Shown piece after piece: positions 34,274 to 45,865 of a stretch of DNA of 64,000 nt (positions within the stretch are counted from its first letter, which is position 1; each line of letters opens with the position of its first letter). The position numbers and the translations under genes are program-made. The stretch spans positions 1 through 64,000 of the forward strand of contig WHVA01000136.1 in assembly GCA_015179125.1 (NCBI GenBank). Reading direction: 5' to 3'. Source of the DNA: Gautieria morchelliformis. Lineage: Eukaryota > Basidiomycota > Agaricomycetes > Gomphales > Gomphaceae. The notes beneath the pieces were generated by a model. The model made no database searches, had not been told where the DNA came from, and was given only the letters and a program-made list of their open reading frames with translations.

Positions 34274-36939
34274 CTACTTTTCGTCTCCCTCCTGGGGCTT
34301 GCTCATTCTTACGGGCAACCCTGCGAATTTTGCTCTGAGCGACTCGTACCTCCGCCGTTGCGACACGCTGACGCTTGGCCCAAGGTTGTCTAGCGCCAGC
34401 TCGAACTCCCGCACCCCCACTCTAACATCCGTGCCTTCTTCCTGCGCGGTGCTCAATTCGCGACCTGCATCCAGATCGCCAATTCTTTGCCTCAATGCAC
34501 CAACGGCTGCCTCTCTTACAAGTGCTGCTAGGTCCGCGCCGCTGTACCCCTCACATCTAGACCGCACAATTGCCTCAACAGCCGGAAGTGCATCATCATC
34601 CAGTGGGACGCTGCGCGCGTGGATCAGGGTGCGGACAATTTCAGCTCGCTCTTCTGCCGATGGAAGATCGACATATAGCAACTTATCGAGGCGCCCTGGA
34701 CGACACATGGCCGGGTCTATCATGTCGGGACGATTTGTCGCCGCGATAACGTAGACTGCCTTGCGGGCATCGAGGCCATCCAGTTCAGTAAGCAGCGTGT
34801 TGACAACTCGCGCTGATGACTCCGACTGGAGTCCGCGTGGTTAGTCTCACCGAACACAATCTACTTCAAGGAAGACAAAGAGCGTACCAGACTGTCATCT
34901 CTTCGTGGAACGAGAGCATCAAGCTCATCAAAAAATATAACGCACGGCGACGAAGCCCGCGCTCGTGCAAAGACCTGGCGAACGGCACGCTCGCTTTCAC
35001 CTACATACTACATGATGTAACATTAACTTAAAGAACCAAATAGTCACCAAGTACCAACCTTGTTCAGCAATTCAGGCCCTTTCACAGAAATGAAGTTCGC
35101 ACGACTCTCGTTTGCTACAGCTTTTGCTAGAAGCGTCTTCCCACATCCTGGCGGTCCCCACAGTAAAACGCCACATGGTGCCTCCACTCCTAGCTTTTGA
35201 AACAGTTCCGGGCGGCGGATGGGCTGTACGATTGCCATGTGAAGCTCCATTCGGGTGGCATGGAGGGCGCCAATGTCGGCCCACGTTACGTTTGGCACAG
35301 TTGCGAACCCTTCTCGTGTGGACGATGGCTGAACCTGTCCAAGGGCTGCCGCGAAGTCTGAGGGTATAATGTTCAGGGGTGAGAGCTGGGTAGGTGTGAG
35401 AGGTGTTGGATGGGCGCGTAAAAAGGAAGCAATCGAAGGGTCAGGAATAGATGCAAAGGGAACATGTTTGGTGGGAGTGACGCTGATGTCGTCTGAAGGG
35501 TTCTGAGGCGCCAAGTTATCGACTTCCATGGTCGTGTCGCCTTCAGACACCATAGCTGGAAATGGGTCATCGGGGAGAATTAATGTTCCATCAGAAAGTT
35601 GCTGAAATATTCTTTTCACCGCGATAACGCCAGCAGCTCCAGTCAGAGCGGCAAGGTCTGCGCCGACATAACCAGGCGTAGCTTTTGCCATTGCCTTGAA
35701 ATCAAAGTCGCCGGACAACCTCAACTTTGCGCACAGAACACGGAGAATTCTGCGGAGTATGCGGGATTGATCTGAGACCTTGTATTGAAAATGTGATCAA
35801 AAACATACTGAGCGCGAGCGGCGTCATCAGGAACGCCCATACTAATCTCGTGATCAAACCTTCCAGCTCTACGTAGGGCTGCATCAAGAGAGTCGGGCCG
35901 ATTTGTAGCCCCAATCACTATCACAGGTTTGTTGTCAGTCTTCTCCCATGATAAATCTACGCATAAGAAATATATGAGTGTCTCACATAACATGTCTGAC
36001 CTTGGCTTACCATCCATGCATGTAAGAAATTGTGCCACAATTCGACGTTCCATCTCTCGCTGGGCACTCTCGCGTTTGGGTGTGATGGCGTCAATTTCAT
36101 CGATGAAAAGGAGACAGGGTGCTGCACGCTTAAGAGGCAAGGAATACATCAGTCCGGAAGGCCATAGAATCAATGGGTGCGAACCTTTGCCTCATCAAAT
36201 GTATCCCGGAGTGTCTTCTCCGACTCACCGGACATGCCTGAAACAATGGATGGAGCAGAAACACTTATGAATGGAAATCCAAGCTCCTGTGTTAGATGTC
36301 AGCCTCTTATGACTATACCCACCACGGGGTACAGCTACTTACCCCAGCTATTGCATTTGCAAGTAATGTCTTCCCACACCCTGGCGGGCCATGCAGTAAG
36401 ACACCTCTAGGAGGCTGTATCCCAGTGTGTAAATACACCTCTGGATGGGACAGGGGCATTGCCACCAACTCCAACATCTTCTCCACGCAAGGTTGGACGC
36501 CTCCAAGGTCCGATAGTCGTGTGCTGGGTGCGATATGGTCCTTAACACTAGACGATGTCTTTGCACGTTTGCTACTGCGTTCTTCAACGCCATCAGTAAT
36601 ACGCGCAGAACGATTTCTACGCTTCGGCGTTGGTAGAGTAGATGTAGGGAGAGGTAATGGAAGACCTGGAGAGGCGTCCGCAGTATTGGCATCCTCTGCT
36701 GGAGTTGCTGTGCCACCTGTATTAGAGCCGTCCTGACCCATTACAGCAGGAGCTTCTTCGGAGACTACAGTGGGTGGAGTCGATGGTAGGGACGCATTCA
36801 GATTCACTTTATTCCGTCTGTGGTTGGTCCACAGACCCTGCATGCTCCTATTAAGAGCATTTCCAGCCTGACTTAACGGTTAGATTAATCGAAAAGAACA
36901 TAAGGAGGTATTTAGAGCGCTGCTCACAGATATATCCAT
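34274..36939 (-). CDS. RIX7: ribosome biogenesis AAA ATPase Rix7 / NVL
   Basis: Type II AAA ATPase that strips factors such as Nsa1 from nucleolar pre-60S particles. Eight exons on the minus strand: 36939-36928, 36867-36343, 36286-36185, 36128-36011, 35956-35809, 35749-35059, 35007-34888, 34825-34274; 755 residues. Basic N-terminal region with PTPKRRNRS and SSKRAKT, likely nuclear localisation signals. First AAA module: Walker A GPPGCGKT, Walker B LLFIDEID, sensor [13 protein letters not shown], arginine-finger region LRRAGRFD. Second module: [70 protein letters not shown] is typical of Rix7/NVL. The start (a 4-codon first exon) is chosen because its frame joins the next exon; the ATG at 36843 is the alternative. 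Confidence 0.93.
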
Positions 36940-37031
36940 ACTGGGAGATTTCGAGGGCTGTGGGCGGTTGTGGGCCAACCGTTCTTCGTCGTAGAAAATC
37001 TTTTTTCAAGTCTAGTGAGGAAACAGTGAGC
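36940..37031. promoter_or_regulatory. bidirectional RIX7-LAS1 promoter
   Basis: Only 92 bp separate the proposed start codons of RIX7 (minus) and LAS1 (plus). Whatever drives the two genes must be packed here or inside their 5' ends. No clear TATA box is visible. An in-frame upstream ATG for LAS1 at 36960 would shrink the gap to 20 bp. Confidence 0.7.
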
Positions 37032-38793
37032 ATGAAGCTTCCGAAACGTGTCCCTTGGGCAAGCCTCTCCGAAGTAGAGCAGATCTGCTCTTGGATATAT
37101 GCAGATGAAGGGGACATTGCAGCTAAAGTCCATGCTGTTAACAGAGTACGTCTGCTCAATCGTAAATTCCTGGTGTGAACTAAAGTCATGTTATTATAGC
37201 TGGCAGCGTGGAAGGCGTCCACTGCATTGCCTCACTCCCTAGAGAGTACTCTGTCGCTTCTCACTGTTATTCTGCAGGACGAGGACTATTCAAACACATC
37301 TTCTCGCTCTGCCACTTTGTCCTTACGCCAGTCGTATTCTCTTGCTCTAATCCGGTTAGTGAACGGTCTTGTGGATCCCCTTCAGCACGGCGTATACGCA
37401 CGATCGATTGCATCTATCGCAGCGCAAATCGGATTGCCACTCTGGCTCGTTGAGCTGCGCCACGCTAGTACCCATGAGGAGCTGCCCAGCTTAGAATTGC
37501 TCCGTGAAGGCACTCGAGAGGTGATCAAGGCTCCTCGTGCTGGGAGACAATAGCTGATTTTATCATCTCTTGAAGGCGATGTCATGGCTCCTCCGTAATT
37601 ACTTCTTGCCAACCATTTCTCCTGTGAATCAGTCCGTCGCTGACAGAATAACGCTTCCCCCTGTCTCACCATTGCTTGCACAATACAAAAAACTCCTCAA
37701 AATGACAAACCGCGATACCTCACTCAAATCGCAATCCAAACCGGAGCTGGCTCGGATACTGCGAGACATTGAGCAGTGGATCTTAGAGGCCAAAGTTGCG
37801 GCTTCTATGGTCGAGTTTGACATTGAAACGCCAAACGACGAAGAGGATGAAAAGGAAAGGTGGGCATTGGAAAACCTGTGCGATGCACTTAGTACTCGAG
37901 GCGGACTGGTCCCGGTGTCGAAAAGGTTTGTACCCAAAGATTTCCCAAAACACCGCGTTTCACCTCATATTATTTAGGAAACGTCCTTCTTCCTTGCACG
38001 GATTAAAAGTCCCTAGTTCAGAGCATGTTGCGCTCTGGGTGCCACTCGTTCAGCACGTATATACGCGGTACACGTGCTTTCCTTCAATACTTCTATCCCG
38101 CATAATAAATCGACTTCTTTCTTCGTCGCAATCCTCGTCAGCCTCCTCCGCCCCCGTTAACGACGATGTGCACGCCGTTGACCCAACATACGATCATACC
38201 CTGGCTTCTTGGGCACTATGGATTGTAGACCAATGGGGCGATGAGCCATACGCAGAGTGTGAATCCAGCGAAGTCGTCAAAGAACTACTTCTCGGTCTGG
38301 GCCGAGAGGATAATAAAATGTGAGTCAGCACTGACCGATCCGTTTTGTATGCTGCAACCCTCTGATTCTCTTACTTCAGTGTCAGATCGCTGCTGGTGGC
38401 TTTATCTGAAAACGACCCCCGAATTAGAGACAGGGTCCATTTACTTTCGACGGCTATGCAGCCTTCAAGTCAATTTACGGTGAACTCATTTACTGTCATC
38501 CTTGCGGTTTCTTGCTAATTCCTTCGTGTTGACTTAATTAGGCATGGGAGGGTAATGCACTTGACATTATGTCAGAAAGGCTTTCGCAATTGCGACCTGG
38601 TTCACTCCACTCCGGGTTTTCTCCATCACCTCCGCAGGACAGCCTAGAAGATGTTGAGATATCTACTCGGAGAGATACATCAGCGGAATCATCTTCTGCG
38701 CAGAGCGTACACGTGAGGGGTTGGAGACTCCTTGACAAAAACTCTGGATGGAAACCATGCCCAATTGGGGTATATAATGGAACCAATTTCTAG
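37032..38793 (+). CDS. LAS1: Las1, ITS2 pre-rRNA endonuclease
   Basis: Nuclease of the Las1-Grc3 complex that cuts ITS2 between 5.8S and 25S pre-rRNA. Six exons: 37032-37145, 37200-37520, 37576-37925, 37978-38319, 38380-38479, 38542-38793; 492 residues. The N-terminal HEPN domain starts KRVPWASLSEVEQICSWIY and carries LVNGLVDP and the catalytic motif RHxxTH as LRHASTHEELPSL (about residues 122-134), followed by SWLLRNYF. The C-terminus ends with the Las1-type GWKPCPIGVYN block. All splice sites are GT..AG and every phase closes. Start chosen at MKLPKRVPW; an in-frame ATG 72 bp upstream would add a basic extension. Confidence 0.93.
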
Positions 38794-39354
38794 ATTGTTC
38801 CTTGGTTGTCCGTCTCATCGTCAAGGACGCAAAGACGCACCCAATCGTCTCTGCATGATCTGAACGCAAGTGCATAAGCCCCAATGGTCTGTTGCATGCC
38901 ACAACTGGTGATGTTATTATCTGTCTCTACGAGCACTGTGCTGCTGCGTCAATGTGGTCATTCAACTTCTCACGCTCACCCTAAAACAGGGAACATGGCT
39001 GGGAGTGGATACATACCTGTTCATGAAGAGGTTTTCCCTACCTACGTAGTCACACAAGAATCTTAGTTTGATCCAAGTCATCACCACTTCTCGATGGATC
39101 CACAATACTATCAGAGGAGTTGATGACATCGCCTCACCTACACCGGTCGTCCCCTCGACCATGTCAGGAGTTGGTTGCGCGTTAGCGCGGGACGCAGCCG
39201 ACCTCACCTGGGGCAACTATTCCGGCACCAAATATGCAATTGCCATCACTGGGCGCCTACTGCAGGACCGCCTCAACATCCCATATGCTTACTTATATAA
39301 CTTAGTAGATTCGATAAGTATCATTGTGATTAGCTCTCACTTATAATCGGCGGC
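38794..39354. other. intergenic, no gene seen
   Basis: Between LAS1 and the arrestin-like gene. A plus frame at 39068-39346 has no motif I know. Probably 3' flank of LAS1 and promoter of the next gene. Confidence 0.5.
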
Positions 39355-41248
39355 ATGAAGGCTTTTGTCAGAAATTTAGTAGTGCTCGCCAGCCTGTCGA
39401 CCATTGCTGCCACTGCCGACACTGGCGATCCCCATGGAACGAAACCTGATTGTCGTGTCCGTGCTTGGGTACGTGCACCAGACCTTGAACCAGGACAAGT
39501 ATTGCAGGGAGACGTCAAAATCAAGCTGGATGGTGCGTGTTCGGACGTGTCGAGTTACGGCATTGGGCTGCGTTTCATGGAACGCTCCTGGGTGAAGGCA
39601 AGGTATGCATGTCGCTCGAGTTCCTGTCACGATATAACCCATTGTGCCGACAAAAATTTATAACCTCGTACACAGGCGTGAGGGCGTCGTTTTACCTGAA
39701 CCCCCCACCGCAAACGGGTCTTCTCCGACTTCCACCTCCTTAAATGACAGCATCTTTGAGCCATTAAAGCTAGGCAATGCGGCGTTCTGGTCCGGGTCCG
39801 AGCGTGGTGTGGAACCGTCCGCGTGGAAAGCATACCAGGACGGTCTAAGAAATCCAGAACTATGGTTAGCACGAGAAGAGGAGCGGATTGGTTTCGAATC
39901 TAGACATATTCTACGCAAGGGTGAGAAATATGCATTTAATCGGCTTCCGGAATTAACTCACAGCCTTTGGTCACAGGTGAGCGGTTGAGTCATGAGCTAG
40001 TCGATCATTTCGGTGTCCTTGTTCCCTTTACCAATTACCCCCCTGCCTTCGACATGTCTTTTGCACGACTAGGACCCCTTGGCGAAACCAATGTAAGCCA
40101 AAGCCGTTATCTTGCTCGACCCAGGCTGTAGGCTCACTTTGGCGCTATGCATTTTCATGGAAGACCGCGGACGCTGAGCATATCTACGCTTACTTCGTGG
40201 ACGTGACATTTGCAAACGGGACCCGCCATGAAGTCCCCGCAGGCTATACATCATTTAGGGCCGTGCTTCCAGTAGAACAGACAGAGACGGAGACGTTCAG
40301 AACAATAGCTACCCCTCCGTCAAAGTGCAAAAAAGGACATAGTTGTCCGGATATCACAGAAGAGGACCCAGCTCAGGGCCAGTATGCATTGGAGGTCATA
40401 TTTTCCAATGGCAGACACGTTGTACGAGGTATAGCCCAGGCTCTCTTTTTTTCTGACACCCATCTCACGGTTCAATAGGATCTTCAAATAATGTCACAAT
40501 TATAGCCCATCAGATGGGCCCGGGAAATCACCACCTCTTAAACCTTCAGTCGCTGGACGTCAGACTCCAACATAATCTCAGCTGGGCTGCCATGTTCGCT
40601 GCAGACAACGAGACGGCCAAGTCGATTCTGAATAGCGGCTCCTTTAAAACGTCTCAGTTACTACCCGTCATCGAGGATGGCATGGTCTATCACCAATTTA
40701 TCTCTGAACAACTGGTCAACGGAATAGAAGCCCCACAATTATTTCAAGCAAGAGTGGTGGAAAATGCAACAGCATCTTCAGCGGAGGCTATCAATGTGTC
40801 TTACAGGGTGCCCAAAGATTGTTATCCTTCTTTCACTACATATTATCAAACGACGGGTGTCTCGCTCCAGGTCACCCTGCAAGTGCAGAATGTTTCATCA
40901 ACAAATGATGAGGACGATGAGTCCGCCTGGACACCGAAGGAGGAAGAGACAGAGTATCTCGAGGCTAGGATCCCGCTGTTCGTACGCACTCACGACGGAA
41001 CATCCGAAGCTCCGGCGCCGACCCACTACCTTTCTGCGGGTGCACGACGACCCGTTTTCGTAGACCCAGTCTCTATTTCAGAATTGCAACGGAAAGGTAT
41101 AGCCGATCGCGATATGCTGGCACCCGCCGCTGAGGCGAGAATCATAACACCCGTCGGGGATGACATTGTCAAACATCGGTATTATGACGCAACGCGGCTG
41201 CGAGGTCCCACTGCAGCACCACCGTATTACGTTGGTGATGTCTGGTAG
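39355..41248 (+). CDS. secreted arrestin-like protein, paralogue B
   Basis: Exons 39355-39602, 39676-39920, 39977-40092, 40164-40428, 40479-41248; 547 residues. Signal peptide of about 20 residues, then VRAWVRAPDLEPGQVLQGDV and LDGACSDVSSYGIGLRFMER, nearly the same as paralogue A. Further matches: WLAREEERIGFE, FGVLVPFTNYPPAF, EHIYAYFVDVTFANGT, HEVPAGYTSF, NVTIIAHQMGPG, RRPVFVDP and the C-terminal YYVGD. Intron positions and phases equal those of paralogue A, so the two arose by duplication after the introns were fixed; they face opposite ways 19 kb apart. It is 18 residues shorter at the C-terminus: the shared frame stops at YYVGDVW. Sequons and signal peptide suggest an extracellular glycoprotein. 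Confidence 0.83.
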
Positions 41249-41793
41249 AGAAAAGTCCTAGCGAGGGGCAACACTAGGGACTCGCCAACACATACACAGT
41301 CTGGGGGACTTATGGTTCAAGGGTGAAGTGTAGTCCTAAGTCTATCGATGTGCCTTGTAAGATATTACAGTAGTAGCACACGGCTTGTTAAATTAAGAGG
41401 ATAACTGACTCATCCCTGTGGCGAGTTAATAAATGTGCGAGATTATATATCATCAAAATTGGTATCCGATATGCTCTAGATAGCAAGACTGTAGATATAT
41501 CAGAATGAAGAAAGCATAAGAATTCGTATCAGCATAGTAAATCGTGATCATCATATCATAAACTTGGCAAGAAACGGGATAAAAATCAAGAAACCAGAGT
41601 TCGCAAGCTGCAGTATGAAGGATGAACACAAAAATGTCAAGGGACCAAACTCCAAGGTAGCCTTTCAACCGGCTTCAGATCTAATGGCATGCAGCGACAT
41701 CCACGGCGAACGCTGGAGTCAATATACTCAGCTGGCTGGCCTCGGGGAGCCTGGCGAACCTCGGTCAGACGGTCGTCAAGCACGAGGGATGGG
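41249..41793. other. intergenic, no gene seen
   Basis: A/T-rich 3' flank between two genes that point toward each other (arrestin-like B on plus, membrane protein on minus). No features recognised. Confidence 0.5.
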
Positions 41794-44698
41794 CTACCGC
41801 TTTTCGGAGGATGCAGTCACACCTGACACCATGGTCTGTGCACCTGTACTATAGGACCCAGAGGCGAACGTCCCGGTAAAAGTTATCTCACTGGGTCCGG
41901 AGTTGGGTCTGCTGCTGGTTGTTGCACCTGACTCGTCCTCAGTTTCCCTGTCTTCGATCGTTTGCTCCATAGGGGGTTGCATGGTGCCCGACGGCCTGAA
42001 AAGCGGGAGTGGCGGCGGGCCATCTCCTCCCAGGGCAGAGAGACTGGCCCGATGAGAAGGTACGAAGTTCCCATAATCACTCTCTTGGCTGGAAGGGTGG
42101 GATGCCGCGTGCGAGTGGGAGGTGGTGTGCGTGTGCTGTGACGGGCGAGAGGAGTGAGAACCCGAACCGGAGTGGGATAGGATGTCCGAGCGCGAAGAAG
42201 CGTATAAGGAAACGTTCGGCGTGAGGACAAAGCCTAAGCTACTTGGAGGGCGCAGTGACGCAGAGGATGGATCAGCTCGTCGAAGTCCTGATGAGAAAGA
42301 TGCTGTCTCGGATGTAGCGGGATCACCAGGGATCACGCGGACGGCTTGCTGGAAGGTACATTGCAGGTTGAGAGATCCGCTTCGCTCTATGTGAGACCAA
42401 GACAAACACTCACCTCTCCCATGCTATTCCGAGTCATCGGACCGAGAGCTCTCCCAGTGCCTGGGACGGCGCCGTCACCTGCATCGCTCGTGCTTCCTTT
42501 GCTCCGCATGCTACTCCATTCACCGCCTGCTTGCGGGGGTTCTTCCTCCAAGATGTCTCTCTCTTCTCTGCGGTTCGACGAGCTAGTATGCGAGCGACGG
42601 TCCCATTGTGGCACAGCAACCAAGCCAGGTGGAATGGCTAAACCCGTGGCTCGTGAGGACGCCGTGTCGGACCTAAGTGCAAGTTCCGGGAGAACAGGTT
42701 CACTGAAAGGCAAAGCACGTTCGGGCACAGGGAGGTCGAGCATGTCCACGGATCGAACCGTGTCTCCACCGTCACCCAAATCCAGATCTGGGGGAAGGGT
42801 GATAAGGGTGGGTAAGGCAGGAAGAAGCTCCCTCTCGTGATGTGCAAGCATCGGGGTTTGTGGCCGAGACGAAATGGAATGGTATACTGTCCCACCGCTT
42901 TTGCCACTACCGCTTCCTCCGCTTCCGCTCCCTGTTCCAGAAACAAGGATACTCGGCGGACGCATGCCGAGTTCAGCATCAATACCACGGGAGCTCACAT
43001 CAGACAGTGGTCTCGGAGCAAATGTCGGAGATAACAACCATGATCCCGAACCAGGACGTGTAAAGCTCACACCACTGGCTGGCCTGCTTCCCGGCTTGCC
43101 CTCTGGCTTGATTCCGGATTTGCTCGACTGGCCGCCCTCAGGCTTGCTTCCGGATTTGCTGCTCACAGGTTTACTTCCTCGATGGCTCGAATTGGGACTA
43201 GAATGACGTGTGCTGCCTCGGCCAATATGCGCCTCCATACGTCTGAACCAGCTGAGTCGGCTAAGACGTCCGGCAAATCCAGTGAGGCCTCCCATAGAAT
43301 TACTCCAAGTCCCTGGACTGGTATGTGTCCCGGCCATATGATCATGAAGGTCGCCACTTAACGAAATCGTCCAGTCCTCCAAGTTCTTGCCTTTCTCTGA
43401 GGGAGACGATGGTAGAACCGGGTCTGATGCTGATCTAACATTGACTCGGCGCGCCGTGAGAAGCGCGGCACGCTCATCAGTTTCACTAGGTGGGCTGTCG
43501 GGATAAACCCAACTGGCTCCTGAGCCGCTTGAGGGCTGAGCGTTTTGCAAGTGGAGCACACGATCTGGGTCAAGTGGCCGCGGGGGACGGAATTGCTCCT
43601 CTGGCTCATCGTCATCGGGAGATGTTGGATATACGAGATTGTATTGAGGATCAGTAGGTAGAGGGTGGGTCAGTATATGCGGAGGCCCTGCCCCTGGGGG
43701 TCGCGCTGAGTAAGTTTTTGAAGAGGACGCTACAGCACCTGCTGTTAAAGAAGTCCCTTCTCCTTCAACGAGTTCTTCGTCAGATCGCCTAACGCCATTG
43801 CCCCGACCATCCTCTCGCAAAGGATTGAAGAAGAGCGAACCCGCAGCAACACTGGATCCACTGGCATTAAGGTGCGTAAGGGCCTCCCTTTTGGCAGTTG
43901 AGTCGAGTGTGGACGTATCGGTCTTGGCAGCCCACGATCCAGAGCCAGAAGTGCTACGAGCTAAGGCTCTGGGTTCACCGACTTGCTGAGACCAGTTAGA
44001 CCCAGCGTGTGACAAGGTGGGTCCTCTAGAGTTCTGTGCCATGCTGCTGGGACCGCCAGTTATAAACGAGGCAGCTTCCCCATCCTCGGCGGCTGTTTCG
44101 ATAGGTTGTTGTGTGGCTGATGGATTGACCAGCTGCCAATTAGAGAAGTTTACCCGGCCGCCGGGAGTAGCGCGATTTTCACGCCGCCGCCGACGGATGA
44201 GGCACAGAACAACGACAAGTGCGACCATCGCTATCGTACCAAGAACCGTGGAAAGGATAATGGCCAGACGTGCACCACTGGATAATCCATGCGAGGCAGT
44301 GGCAAGAGCAGACGATGAGGGTGAAGCAGACGAAGAAAGCGAGGTACGGGATGAGGTGGTAGACGCATTGATGGACGAGGATGTGGATGAGGATGAGGTG
44401 GCAGTTTGACTAGGAAAAGAAGTCGATGTAGAAGCCGTACTCGGCATGGAAGATGCGAGCGATGTGGCGATGGAAGCTGGAAACGTCGAGCCACCGAACA
44501 CCCACCCAGGGCCTAGCGGAATCTACACGCAACTGATTAGCACGCAATAGCTCTCAAGGAATCAAGACTCACGCTTGGTCCATAGTAGGTCTGAGGAAAT
44601 TGAACCACCGTGGTCTGTACCACCGCCGTGCCGTCTTGTGTAAGAGTGACGGGTACTGGAGAAAGCCACGGTGGAAAGGCTTGTGTCGGCGCCGTCAT
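41794..44698 (-). CDS. mucin-like single-pass membrane protein
   Basis: Three exons, 44698-44573, 44522-42414 and 42348-41794; about 929 residues. The N-terminal ectodomain begins MTAPTQAFPPWLSPVPVT and passes into a Ser/Thr/Ala-rich mucin-like stalk (about residues 55-125). One transmembrane helix follows, LAIILSTVLGTIAMVALVVV (about 128-150), with the stop-transfer run RRRRR on the cytoplasmic side. The very long cytoplasmic tail is Ser/Pro/Gly-rich and disordered. There is no classical signal peptide, so the helix likely acts as signal-anchor. The layout resembles fungal Mid2/Wsc-like wall sensors, but no WSC or cysteine domain is seen, so the role is open. Confidence 0.8.
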
Positions 44699-45865
44699 TT
44701 CTATGTATCTTTTAGGATTTGGGGAGCTCTGTTTGCTCTAAGTGTGCTGTAAGATGTCAGTTTGAAGAGATCGTGATGTAAAGAAAGCAAAAGTTGGAAA
44801 CTGCTACACAGTGGTCCGTTAGCTATTGCAGCTTATGAAAGAGCAAAACCCACTAGTGCGTATTGTTTTTATGTTTTGTGGGTCGTGAACAAAGCGTGTA
44901 TTCGTGGGTGAAGGTAGAAGGATAATTCCACTATTGTAGAGCAGAATAACCCGACTAGCGTGTGACACAAACTGTCACCCAGACTTAGAACCACCGCGGT
45001 TGGTCACGTGATGATCTGCTATCAGCCAAATGCGGAATCCCGTTGCCCGTCGGAGTTGCAGAAGTAACTGAGACCTATCCAGAGATGGTCAAACCAGACG
45101 TGAACTGAAAACTTGTCCTACTCTCGCGGAAACGCCTAGCATGCTATGCTGCACTTGTCTCGCCACGTCTGTTTCCCCGATTATACAAGCCACCGCCAGC
45201 ATTGTCAAATCGCACAACCCCATCATTTCCTCCGAGAGTGATTATGTAATGAAGCTGGAGGCTTCTTTAAATTTGTTCTTTCGTCAAGTCACTTGTGAGT
45301 GCCAATGAGGCAGGAAACCTCTGACCACGCGCTCTGTAGGACTTATTTGAAATAGTACAAGTTCGCTTGGCTGGTTGAAAATCCGGATTCGGACAATTTG
45401 ACATGTTTGGTCATCGTACAGTCATGGTATGGTCGCCATACCAGTATCTGTCGGATAGAACACGGCCCAAAGGGGAAACGGCGGTGGGCGACTAGGATCT
45501 TCCAGAATCTAGCCCCAGATTATTTATAGGGAAATGCTCGAGGATTCCTCGGAAGAGTTATCACTCTGGAGGTTAGTCTAGCGGCGAATGTGATTGCGAA
45601 AGGTCTGATGCGTTCGGAGCATGATTCTGAGGTCTCCGAGAAGACAAGGCGCTCCACAGTGGAAGGTAAATCGGTCGACAGACACCAGCAATAATAAATC
45701 ATGTGCCTCAATCAATACACGGTGCCCGCGATCGCCTTGCACCTGGCACAACTTGATACACATTTAGGACATAAACTTTTCATTTTCCTGACAAGGGTAT
45801 TGTAATACAACAGATCGTGAAGACTGGGACTTCAAAAAGTCAAGTCACCAGGAACGGGTAGGAGT
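44699..45865. other. intergenic, no gene seen
   Basis: Upstream of the membrane protein and downstream of the ferric reductase. A CACGTG-like TCACGTGA sits at about 45003-45010. No coding signal. Confidence 0.45.

Noticed and set aside
42837-43206. plus-strand genes opposite the membrane protein
   Set aside because: Long open frames here are shadows of the Ser/Gly/Pro-rich minus-strand exon.
41794-44698. WSC-domain wall sensor
   Set aside because: Topology fits, but there is no cysteine-rich WSC domain or classical signal peptide.
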